Below, one piece after another: positions 45,715-55,810 of a stretch of DNA of 64,000 nt (its first letter is position 1; each line of letters starts with the position of its first letter). The notes under the pieces are model-generated. The model searched no databases. It saw nothing but the letters and a program-made list of their open reading frames with translations, and was not told where the DNA came from. Source of the DNA: Dastarcus helophoroides (lineage: Eukaryota > Arthropoda > Insecta > Coleoptera > Bothrideridae); the NCBI GenBank assembly GCA_028583605.1, contig CM053335.1, forward strand, positions 13,237,053 through 13,301,052. Reading direction: 5' to 3'. Made by a program: the position numbers and the translations under genes.

Positions 45715-46980
45715 AATGTTAGCTTTTTAATTCGAATTTTTCGTTTTAATGAAAAAAATAAATAAATAAAAATTTCACGTTTACACTTAAACTTTCAAAA
45801 TTAAAATCAGGTTTTAAGATAACAGTATATTTTGAGATATATTCAAAATTTTTAATCAAATGAAAGGCAGACTTTCTAAAGAAAAACGAAAGAGTAAACT
45901 TCTCGATCAAAATCTTCTGGAAGGAATTTCATCCATTTGTTTTAATGGCTTTTTCTTCGCCAGTTCCTTCTTCCACAAATTCAAATTTTCAGTCATCTTT
46001 TGTCGTGGATAAAAAAATCCAATAAAAAGGTGAATGAAGTCAACAAAAAGGATGAATGAAATCAACACAAACACAACTTCGCAAACAAAGACACAGCGAA
46101 TATCTTGTATGAGGAAAATGACAAATAAGCTAAGCTTCCTCAACTTTTTAATTCGAATTTTTCGTTTTAATGAAAAAAATAAATAAATAAAAATTTCACG
46201 TTGACGCCCAAACTTTCAAAATTAAAATCAGGTTTCAAGATTACAATATATTTTGAGATATATTCAAAATTTTTAATCACATGAAAGGAAAACTTTCTAA
46301 AGAAAAACGAAAGAGTAAACTTCTCAATTCAAAATCTTCTGGATGGAATTTCATCCATTTATTTTAATGGCTTTTTCTTCACCAGTTCCTTCTTCCACAA
46401 ATTCAAATTTTCAGTCACCTTTTGTCATGGATAAAAAAAATCCAATAAAAAGGTGAATAAAGTCAACAAAAAGGATGAATGAAATCAACACAAACACAAC
46501 TTCGCAAACAAAGATACAGCGAATATCTTGTAGGAGGAAAATGACAAATAAACTAAGCTTCCTCAACTTTTTAATTCGAATTTTTTGTTTTAATGAAAAA
46601 AATAAATAAATAAAGATTTCACGTTTACACCCAAACTTTTAAAATTAAAATCAGGTTTCAAGATAACAGTATATTTTGAGATACATTCAAAATTTTTAAT
46701 CAAATGAAAGGAAAACTTTCTAAAGAAAAACAAAAGAGTAAACTTCTCAATCAAAATCTTCTGGAAGGAATTTCATCCATTTATTTTTATGGCTTTTTCT
46801 TTGCCAGTTCCTTCTTTCACAAATTTAAATGTTCAGTCACCTTTTGTCAAGGATAAAAAAAATCCAATAAAAAGGTGAATAAAGTCAACAAAAAGGATGA
46901 ATGAAATCAACACAAACACAACTTCGCAAACAAAGATACAAGGAATATCTTGTAGGGGGAAAATGACAAATATTTCAAAA
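45715..46980. repeat. 422-bp tandem repeat, three copies
   Basis: ATTCGAATTTTTCGTTTTAA (one base different in copy 3) starts at 45,730, 46,151 and 46,574. Each unit contains AATAAATAAATAAA, TTCTGGAAGGAATTTCATCC, GGCTTTTTCTTCGCCAGTTC and AACACAACTTCGCAAACAAA or close variants. A 78-codon minus-strand frame with hydrophobic stretches (45907-46143) is open only in copy 1; stops interrupt it in copies 2 and 3, so it is probably chance. Confidence 0.9.
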
Positions 46981-47600
46981 AATAAAGTTTCTGTTTTAAT
47001 TTCTAACATTTACTCGAAATTTTGACTTTAATTTAAAAAAAAAAGATGAAAATTCGAAGCTTAAACTCGCATTTAAAAATAATTTCGAGATTAAAGTAGA
47101 CATTTTCAGAAAAATTCAGTTTGTTGGATTCGAAAATTTTTAATCAAATAAAAATTGAAATTTTGAAACAAATTCCTGATAAAACAAACGTCCTATTTAT
47201 AAACTGGAATATGCTAGAAGTAAACTAAAATATCTAGATCAGCAACAATATTTCGGGAGCAGCGACAATATTTCGAGAACAGCGACACTATTTCGACATC
47301 AGCGACACTATTTCGACATCAGGGACAATATTTCCAGAAAAAGGTTTCAGTTGTAAAGTCATAATTTTAGAAAAAAAGCAATTATTATGTAGTTAGTTGG
47401 ATTTGAGCCGTAAAAGTCGAAACAGTGAAAAGAATTTAAATAAACATTTCAAAATCGAAATTGTAGAAAAAAAGCTAAATATTTCGAGTTTTAGGGGGGA
47501 ACAAAAATTCGAAATAATAAGAAATGAAGAAATAAGAAAAGAAGAAGCTGGAATCAGTTTCTTTAAAAATAAAATCAAATTTTAATTCAATAACGGAGCT
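46981..47600. repeat. AT-rich sequence with a 20-bp minisatellite
   Basis: At 47,239-47,338 the unit AGCGACACTATTTCGACATC repeats five times at exactly 20 bp. The remainder is A-rich, with overlapping frames on both strands (47393-47585) typical of low-complexity sequence. Confidence 0.75.
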
Positions 47601-50600
47601 CAAATTCGAGTCTAACCTCGAAGTTTTGTATAACATATTGACACTGTTTAATTATATAGTCGTTACTGTTTTTTTCACAAATAATTCACGGTGCTACAAA
47701 ACGTCTCATACGTACCCCGATTATTTCCACAGGAAGCTACATCTGTAGCGAATTTCAGTCGCCTGAAAAGATGGCAGCGCTTGGTGAAGTTGCTTGAACA
47801 AAGTTGTTTCCGGTGCATTCGCCATTTTTTTGTAGACCTCAATTTCGTTCCGCATTAGGCGCCTATTTAATAAGAATTTAACAAAGTGGCGTTTTTATAC
47901 AAAATCGACCCCGCTGAATCCAAATCCTGAGCCTAAAGGACCCTAGGGCTAAGCGCTTGAGAATTATAGTTGAACAAAGTCGGAAGTAATCTTGTCGTAT
48001 AAACATGATTTGTTTGGCCCTCAATTTTATTTCCTCAATGGCGACTTGTAGTTCAAATCGATTAGCAGAATTCGAATCTTCTGGTCATAATGCTTTAGAG
48101 GGAGTCGCGATTGACCAAATTCCAAGTTTTTAATATTACCATTAGTCATATATTACATTGATGGTTAAATGAGCATCTTACGTTGTAATTTTCATCAGTA
48201 TCAATTTTTCTGTACAATGTCACATATTTTGGCAGCATTTTCAGCGAATTTCAGTTACCTAAAATATAGAATCACGCCTAGTGAATTTTTTTAATTAAGT
48301 GGTATCTAAAACTGCCTCCTAGCTCCTAGGAAATCTGGGTCGCATTTTTAGCTTTTAAAAACCTTTAGTTGGCGAATATTTTGCGCGCCGTATCCGTTTG
48401 ATATTAACGAGCTTACGTTTGGGTACTTATTTTATTGTTTGGGGTTCACAGAGTGCACGAGTTTTACTGCTTAGTTGCAAATGCCTGTGCAGACATTTAT
48501 GTTTCGAGACAAAAATGCAGATGCATACACAAGGAATAAATTTCGTGTTTATTATAAATATAACAAGTCGTAAACTGGCAATATCAGAACAATGTTTTAT
48601 GGGTGTAAGTGTGTTGGGGTTTGGGTTATTCATGAAACTGTTTACACAAGCTGTAATATTTAACGAGTCCAAGATTAAGAGTAATATATGGAGTCATTTC
48701 CTCGCAAAGCTCAGAACACGCACGCCGGCGATAACCATCTGCATTAACTACTGCTGTTGTACAGTTCGACCCCAAAGCGAGGGATCACTAGATCGAAGTT
48801 CACCCTATATACTTCCTGTTTTATAGTCTCCCTTGTGGGGGAAATTGCGCCTCATCCACTTTGTACCTCGGATGGCAATAAAGTAATAATCGGTTGTTAT
48901 AATAATTAAAATTTCAATCGGATAATACCCCGTTGTTTCAGAATAAGTGGATCAATTTACCCTCTGGCACATTTTCAAGAAAGACGAGATACAGGTGGCC
49001 AGAACACTAAACTAAATTAGTGACAAAAGTTCAAATTTGAAACCCTTGAACTTAAATTATCCTGTTGTGGTAGTTCCACAAAATAAGTTGTTACCAGAGA
49101 CTAAAATTGTTACTTATTTTGTGATAGTTCCCCGAGTAAAGAATGGGGCAATTATGGTCTAGTTTTCGGTGCCTCGAAGTTACAACAACTCAAAATAAGT
49201 CTTGTGTAATTTTTTATTTCTTCGGCATAAATTAAGATACCACTCCATAAATTTCAGACTGGTATCCCATTATTATTACGGGGGACCCCCGCGTAGAAGC
49301 GTTTTTAACGTAGGAGTTATGAATCATGAATGTCAAGGTTTTAGCGGTTTAAATACAACAGGATATGGAGTATTTATTTCTGCTATCAAGCCATTACTAA
49401 TTCCATTAACATTACGTTTTATTACAAGTACCAACTGTTAAATTGCAGACTTACAGCACTAAAGTTATGTGTAGACCATTCATTTTATTGACGCTATTAT
49501 TAATAGAAATAAAAAATTTGATTTAAGCGCCGCACCGTGAGTGGAAACACTTTGTCCAATTACGAACTCGCGTCAAATTGGTCAAACGTTCGCCAAAGGT
49601 TAAGCAGACATTCATGAATTCACGCCAAACTCTAAACTGAATTTTGCAGGTCTCGTCAAGCTGAAACGATCAATTTTTGATTCGTTGTTATTGCAATTGA
49701 TTTCCCTCATTATTTAGGTTGCCCAAACTAACCTCAAAATCTGGGATGTTGTTTTGGATAGAATATCTGATTTTATTGTGAGATTGAAAGGCCGAACAAA
49801 TTGAAGGATGGCCATAAACGGATTTGGGACAAACAAACAAAGGTCTATTAATACTTCAAAGAAAGGACCCGCTAATCAATATCATATAATGAATGTTGTC
49901 AAAAGAATGCCTCCATAATGGCCTTGTTTATAAGACTGTCGTTAGCATGAGATTAAGATAAATATCACAGAATTTCCTCATTTCTTTTCACCCTTTAGCC
50001 AACTACGTTAACGTGGTTTGACAATTTGTACATTACAGATTAATTTCGTAAGCATTTGAGCCAGAGGTTGAAGGTTCTAATCCCGATACAATTTTCCAGT
50101 AATATTTTCTATTTTTCGCTCGACAAGATCCAAGACACCAATTTACTATCCTCACATATGCCATTGAACTCATTTTTCATTTAAAAATCGTCTAATTTTC
50201 AAGCTGTCCATTATAAAAACAAGAGCAGTTGGCATACGTTACGAAATGCTTGATTGTGTCTCATTATTTTTGGTATCATTAGTTGGCGTTAATGAATTAT
50301 TTAACTTGGTAATCAGATAGCTATTAAAGCCAGAAATAATGGATGTGTGGTCTTCGATTTCATCTCAAGTAACGCGTTTAACTTCCATGTTACTGCTCAA
50401 GAGCCATAAATAACTCGAATGCTTAAAATTGTTGATTTGCATCCGCCCAACTACAACATAAAATGTATAACATTTATCAACTCTATTCTAGGTGACGGAT
50501 GCTTTATTGTTAATTTGTAATTTGCGAGTGGATTGAACCTAAAAAAAATCCTCCACTGTATGCAGATGAAAATAACCATTTTTATTACAAGTGATGCTGA

Positions 50601-51075
50601 AACGACACTTTGTAAATAAATATAAATGTGCTCTATGTTTTATAAATACAAATCGAATCGAAACAAATATAAAATCACATTTATGACTATAAAATATAGT
50701 TTTGTTGAAAACTGACATTGTATACTGTTAAAATAAAATTTTAAATTAATTGAGTTATTTCGATACACAGGGCTATTTTAAAACGAAATTATTTTGAATA
50801 CTATTTGCATATTGCATAGAATTGATTAGATTAACTGGCAGTTTTTAGAGAAATGATATCTCATTTCAAACAGAGCCACATTCGTCGCTAGTTCTGTTCC
50901 TCTCTGTTGAAAGTGCTACTCAAAAGTATGTAGCCTATTTTTCCGACAATTTTACACTCAGTTTCCAGCCCTTGTTTTAAAAAAGTGACCAAATTAAATA
51001 AGTAATTATAAAACACTCTACAGAAAATATTGATATTAAAGAATTTTTTTCTACCTTTGAAAATAGAACCTTTTT
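47601..51075. other. unique sequence between opposed Penelope-like copies
   Basis: No array structure. It holds the longest open frame of the window (48398-48826, 142 codons, plus), overlapped by an 81-codon minus-strand frame; neither resembles a known family. A frame at 49202-49441 includes a plausible 3' splice site (CCATAAATTTCAG near 49,257) followed by about 60 open codons containing YYYGGPPRRSVFNVG, the most exon-like stretch here, though unrecognised. GTTCAATCCACTCGCAAA occurs inverted near 50,523-50,540 and direct near 11,930. Confidence 0.45.
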
Positions 51076-51640
51076 TTATTTTCCTTGTGTTTTCAAGCTT
51101 ACATTTTATTTATCATTAATGCTCCGTAAAAAAGCACTAAAAAATTTAATTTTCTAGCACGAAATTTCTCTAGGACTGAGCGTTATTAAAATATAACCTA
51201 AAAACAGCGACGGAATGTAGCTAGGGGGCCTTCCGAGGCACTTCTAATTTAAATACCTGCAAACTATCTCGAATGTAAGCTTATTAAATCGAGCGCTTTT
51301 CAGTTGCGAAAATAAAGCGTTGCAAAATTTGGTGGATGCGCCGGGAATTTTTTGGACGCCCTCGCGTGTATTTTGTATTCTATTTTTTAAGGATCGACTG
51401 ATACGTTTCAGGAGCTTAATGAGGTGATTTTCATAAGTCCACGAATCCATTTCTGCAGATAAGCACGATGCCTGTTATCTATAACTCGAATTTGATTGTG
51501 GTGGAACGGACTCGTCCTTGGTTGTCCTCAAAAATTGAAATACAAATCTTGTTCCTTGAAACCAAGAAAGATTGAAAAACACAACAAAGGTTGCTTTGGC
51601 GCGTTTCGATAGCCAAGCTATCATCTTCTCTCTGAACATT
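51076..51640 (-). mobile_element. dispersed Penelope-like 5' region, copy F
   Basis: Reverse-oriented partner of copy E over 485 bp, extending further outward to include AGCAACCTTTGTTGTG and the hammerhead-like segment (about 51,594-51,636). There stem II is fully paired (GATAGC/GCTATC) and GAAACGCG is intact, but the CTGA core is replaced by GAGA. Copies E and F point toward each other about 5.9 kb apart. They may be two insertions, or the ends of one rearranged element, since known Penelope-like insertions often carry inverted partial copies. Confidence 0.55.
51244..51450 (-). CDS. 68-codon basic protein frame of the dispersed element
   Basis: The frame opens MDSWTYENHLIKLLKRISRS and ends in EIVCRYLN, with K and R making up roughly a fifth of its residues and no signal peptide or membrane segment. 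Its start lies about 100 bp downstream of the GGGACAAG block and about 190 bp downstream of the hammerhead-like segment. In a Penelope-like element this is where the first open frame begins, upstream of reverse transcriptase, which is absent here. The inverted copy at 44,765 has the same frame broken by one base. I recognise no domain. It may be the truncated N-terminal part of an element protein, or non-coding. Substitutions between the copies are mostly non-synonymous, which argues against recent constraint. Confidence 0.35.
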   Translation of the reverse strand: MDSWTYENHLIKLLKRISRSLKNRIQNTREGVQKIPGASTKFCNALFSQLKSARFNKLTFEIVCRYLN

Positions 51641-51732
51641 CCGTGTTTATAACCTGTAAACAAAAACACCATTTTGTTCTAATATAACTTAGCTATTACA
51701 GTGACTTGCAGTTTCGTTGTTATCAACTGATG

Positions 51733-51796
<64 letters not shown>

Positions 51797-52224
51797 TACC
51801 AAAATTAAATAATTTTTTCTTTCAGGTCATTTGTTTATCATCCTCAGAGTAATTATCTACTAAGAAAATCAAAACGCACAGTACGATTTCCTTATTGTCC
51901 CATTTGAACGCCATCAGATTCGCGCGGAAGTTTATTTAAGCAGCTTAATTAGATAAGAATGGTAAATAAGGGCATTAAAGAACAGGGTCACTGGGATTTG
52001 CATATCGTGTTTTTCCATTTCGCTTAGAGGCGCAAATGATCAGAGCTTCTCAAATATTTAATAAACCTTAATTCCGCTCCCAAGTCCTCTAATATTCCGT
52101 CTTGAATGCGAATTAACCTCCTTTCCGGATTAGTCAAGTTTTTTTTTTTTTTCAAAGAGAAAACATCGCCAAAGATTAATTCGAGTGTTTGGTTTCACTC
52201 AACAGTACGAAACAATCTCCGAAA
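51641..52224. other. unique sequence with a TA microsatellite
   Basis: Unique DNA containing an (AT) run of about 27 repeats at 51,736-51,790, then CATATATA. A long T-run lies near 52,140. No exon recognised. Confidence 0.6.
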
Positions 52225-52641
52225 CCCTCAACTAGACCAACAAGCGTTCGTCTAACTTTTTAAACCCCCAAAGGCACATAAGGGTGATTCTCATTTAAGA
52301 GGTACTTTTGACGTCCATGATTAAATAATATAGTTTAAAAACAAAATTGTTATAAATGAAGTAATAATCTCTTGAAGTAAAATGTCTACTCTACTGACCA
52401 TAAGTTTCATTATTATAAATTAATTCGTTTTGGCACAATCGCACTTAAACCTTCAAAAATGTTTCTCCCCTGTCCTTTTGCTGTATTTTCAGTAAATTAA
52501 TAACATTAGATAAGTCTAAATAAATCACAATTTTTCATTGCATTGAATTTCATAAACTAGCATAATTAACAATTATAATGTAACAAGTAAAATTATTAAA
52601 CAATGTTTTTTTCGTAAAAAATAATCAGGACAAATATTGTC

Positions 52642-52691
52642 TCGCATCGACATTGATATTTCTTTAAAAAGAAATATCAATGTCGATGCGA
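52642..52691. repeat. 50-bp perfect palindrome (24-bp stem, AA centre)
   Basis: TCGCATCGACATTGATATTT plus CTTT, then AA, then the exact reverse complement. Copy 2 of the duplication has only the right-hand arm (one base different), so the left arm was created in copy 1, with the approximately 380-bp extra stretch. The arms show no mismatch, so the event is recent or the palindrome is being corrected. Confidence 0.95.
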
Positions 52692-53325
52692 AAAAATTTA
52701 AAAATCAATATGTAACCTAGAAAAAAATGAAGAATTTTTAATAAAATCCCCTGAAAACCCAAATATTCGAAAAACCAAAATTCCGAAAATATTCAAAATT
52801 ATTAAAATTTTCGAAAATTTTATTCATTAAAACTTTCATAAAATGGTTAAAATGTTACACATCTTAAAAAGACATTCAATTAAAAAAAAGTCGAAGTTTT
52901 CCAAAAAAAAGTTAAAATTTTTATAGGAAAAGCCAAAATGTTTTAAAAAAAATCAACATTTCGAGGAACGTTTAAATTTTCTAAAGAAGTCAAAAACTTT
53001 AAAATGCAACGAAATGTTTACAAAATAATCCAATATTTTTTAAGAGTCGATTTAAAAAAAATCGATATTTTCAGATAAAGACCAAATTTTAAAATAAGTG
53101 AAAACTTTTAAAAGTAAAAATTTTGAAAAATGACCAAATTTCGACAATTTTCGAAATTTAGATAACTAGAATTAAAAAAAACGAAACTTTTGAAAAGTGG
53201 TGCTAACATTTTGGAAAGATATTGTTAAAGGTCGATCTTATCAAAAAATTCTAGGATTTTGATAAAATGATAAAATGCTCAAAAGAGTAAATTTCGGTAA
53301 ATAATATTTTGTTAATTTTGTTGCT

Positions 53326-53395
53326 GATTCGGGGCCCCTTCAAATACGGGGCCCGATTGGGCCCAATCACTCCAATAGCCTTAAATCTGGGCCTG
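53326..53395 (-). mobile_element. hAT-like terminus in copy 1 of the duplication
   Basis: Read on the minus strand from 53,395, the sequence begins CAGGCCCAGATTTAAGGC and continues through GATTGGGCCCAATCGGGC to GGGGCCCCGAATC. CAGG starts, GGCCC-rich subterminal sequence and an available 8-bp flank (AGTGTAAG) suggest a hAT end. I found no matching left end, so the element is truncated. The paralogous end lies at 54,428-54,497 with the same flank, so insertion preceded the duplication. Confidence 0.4.
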
Positions 53396-53726
53396 AGTGT
53401 AAGATAAAATGGAATATTTGGTCAAATTTGTAAGAAAAAGTCAACATTTTTAAAAAGTAGCAGTGTTTCAATAAGTCGTGCAACACAAAATGGTCGAGAT
53501 TTTAAAAATTATCGATATCAAAAAATACAAATTACCGGTCAATGAGATCAAAATTTGAATAAAGGCATATTAAAAAAAAACAGCAATTTACAAAAAACGA
53601 ACATTTTTAAAGCCAAACATTTAGAATCCAAATTCTTAAGAAGTTGACCACACGTGACCTTAGACGCATATGACCTTGAACTCACACGACCTTGAACACA
53701 CGTGACCTTGGAACCGGATTACCTGA

Positions 53727-54744
53727 ACTAGACCAACAAGCTTTTTTCTACCTTTTTAAACCGCCAAAGGGACATAAAGAAATATCAATGTCGGTGCGAA
53801 CATTTTTTTTTAAATGAATATGTAACCCAGAAAAATAATGAGGAATTTTCAGTAAAATCTTCTAAAAACCCAAATTTTCGAAAAGCCAAAATTACGAAAA
53901 AAGTCAAAATTTTTAAAATTTTCGAAGTTTTTGTTAATTAAAACTTTCATAAAATGGTTAAAAAGTTAAAAATCTTAAAAAGACATTCAATTAAAAAAAA
54001 GTCGAAGTTTTCAAAAGAAAAGTTAAAATTTTCAAAGGAAAAGCCAAAATGTTGAAAAAAATCAACATTTCGAAGAAAATTAAAATTTTTGAAATAAATC
54101 AAAAACTTTAAAATGCAACGAAATGTTTACAAAAAAAATCCAAAATTTTAACAAGAGTCGATTTTAAAAAATCGATATTTTCAGATAAAGACCACGTTTT
54201 AAAGAAAGTGGAAACTTTTGAAAGTAAAAATTTTGAAAAATGAAATTTCGACAATTTTCGAAATCTAGATAATTATGATTTAAAAAAAAACAAACTTTTG
54301 ACAAATGGTGTTAACATTTTGAAATGATAGTGTTAAAAGTCGACCTTTTCAAAAAATTCTAGGATTTTGATGAAATGAAAAAATGGTAAAAAATTTCGAT
54401 AAATAATATTTTGTTAATTTTGTTAGTGATTCGGGGCCCCTTCAAATACGGGGCCCGATTGGGACCAATCACTCCAATCGCCTTAGATCTGCGCCTGAGT
54501 GTAAGATAAAATGGAAGTGCGAAATTTTTGATCAAATTTGTAAGAAAAAGTCAACATTTTTAAAAAGTAGCAGTGTTTCAGTAAGTCGTGCAACACAAAA
54601 TAGAAGAGATTTCGAAAATTATCGATATCAAAAAATACAAATTACCAGTCAATGAGATCAAAATTTGAATAAAGGCCAATTAAAAAAAACCGCAATTTTC
54701 AAAAATCCAAAATTTTCAAAGTTTAAAATTTAGAATCCAAATTC
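53727..54744. repeat. 1.1-kb segmental tandem duplication, copy 2
   Basis: Collinear with copy 1 but without the extra 380 bp; the junction reads GGGACATAAAGAAATATC. It includes the second hAT-like end (54,428-54,497) and passes into the greatly enlarged 16-bp minisatellite at its right end. Interior sequence is A-rich with AAAAGTCGAAGTTTTC-type words. Confidence 0.85.
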
Positions 54745-55810
54745 TTAAGAAGTTGACCACACGTGACCTTAAACGCACGTGACGTTGAACTCGCATGACC
54801 TTGAACACACGTGACCTTGGAGCCGAATGACCTTGATTCATGTGACCTTGAACTCGCATGACCTTGCCTTTGCGTGGCCTCGAAGTCGCATGACCTCGAC
54901 CCCACGTGACCTTGATCTCGCATTTTATTGACCTTATGTGACCTTGAACTCGCGTGTCCTTCAACTCGCATGACTTTGAACACACCCGACCTTGATTTTA
55001 CGTGGTCTTAAATTTGCATAATCTTGATCTTACATAACCTTGACCTTGCGTGACCTTGCCCTCACATGACCTTGAACTCGCCTGGTTTTGAACTCGCGTG
55101 GTTTTAAACTCGCGTGGTCTTGAACTTGCATGGCTTTGAAATCGCATGGCCTTGAAGTCGCGTGGCCTTGAACACGCATGACCTTGGCCTCACATGGTCT
55201 TAAACTCGCGTAGTTTTGAACTCGCGTGGTTTTGAACTCGCGTGGTTTTGAACTCGCGTGGTTTTAAACTCGCGTGATCTTGAACTTGCATGGCCTTGAA
55301 ATAGTGTGTCCTTGAAGACACGTGGCCTTGGAGCCGAACTACCTTGATACTCATAATCTTGAATTTGCGCGACCGTAAACTCACATGACTTTGATTCGAC
55401 GTGACCTTGAACTCGCAGTTTATTGACCCCATGTGACCTTGAACTCGCGTGACTTTGAACTCGCATGACTGGACGCACACGACCTTGACTTTACGTGGTC
55501 TTACACTTGCATGACCTTTCACTCGCATATCCTCGACCACCATGACCTTGATCTCGCATTCTATCGACCTTATGTAATCTTTACCTCGCATAGCCTTGAA
55601 CTAGTGTGGCCTTGAACGCGCGTGACCTTGACCCTGCGTGGCTTTGACCTGCATGGCCTTGAACTCGCGTGTCCTTCACGTGAACTTGAGCTTGCACAAC
55701 GGTAAGCCCCTGTAACCTTGTATCCATCTAAGTCAGAGATCCCGTGACCTGGATCTTACGTCAGCTTAAGCTCTTGTGATTTTTAACTCAGGTGACCTTG
55801 AGCTCACTTT
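54745..55810. repeat. 16-bp minisatellite rich in TGACCTTGA
   Basis: Units such as GACCTTGAACTCGCAT and GACCTTGGAGCCGAAT follow each other at 16 bp for about 65 copies. On the minus strand the frequent word is TCAAGGTCA, the extended half-site bound as a monomer by FTZ-F1/NR5A and ERR-type nuclear receptors; I count at least 11 exact TGACCTTGA and about 16 TGACCTTG. Some units also contain CACGTG. Units are diverged, with a homogenised stretch at 55,080-55,290 (AACTCGCGTGGTTTTG). Because 16 is not a multiple of 3 and stops are rare, minus-strand frames of 86-133 codons stay open (54,716-54,985 and 55,190-55,591). These are not genes. Confidence 0.9.

Larger units (their letters stand above)
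52225..53726. repeat. 1.1-kb segmental tandem duplication, copy 1
   Basis: It begins GACCAACAAGCGTTCGTC and is collinear with copy 2, which begins at 53,727. Landmark offsets are 1,099-1,108 bp: GAAATATCAATGTCG near 52,671 and 53,779, GATTCGGGGCCCCTTC at 53,326 and 54,428, AGAATCCAAATTCTTAAG at 53,633 and 54,732. Copy 1 has an extra stretch of about 380 bp (52,288-52,669) that is absent from copy 2 and ends in the left arm of the 50-bp palindrome. The tail (53,645-53,722) has five or six 16-bp units of the type TGACCTTGAACTCACA. Confidence 0.85.

Noticed and set aside
45907..46143. 78-codon frame resembling a small membrane protein
   Set aside because: The same 422-bp unit occurs twice more with stop codons in this frame, so the open frame is not maintained.
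48398..48826. 142-codon open frame, the longest in the window
   Set aside because: It overlaps an 81-codon frame on the other strand, has no recognisable motif, no supporting splice or promoter signals and irregular codon use; one such frame is expected by chance among six frames of 64 kb.
50066..50100. GGTTCTAATCCC resembling an internal B box of a tRNA or SINE
   Set aside because: One consensus position is wrong, no A box at proper spacing was found, and no cloverleaf can be drawn.
44260..50562. CAGTGGAGG at 44,260 and its inverse CCTCCACTG near 50,560 as ends of one hAT element
   Set aside because: Only nine bases match, the sequences diverge immediately inside, and the flanking octamers do not agree.
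55190..55591. 133-codon minus-strand frame with repeated VQGHASS-like residues
   Set aside because: It is a read-through of the 16-bp minisatellite. The unit lacks stops in several frames and its length is not a multiple of three, so multiple overlapping frames stay open.
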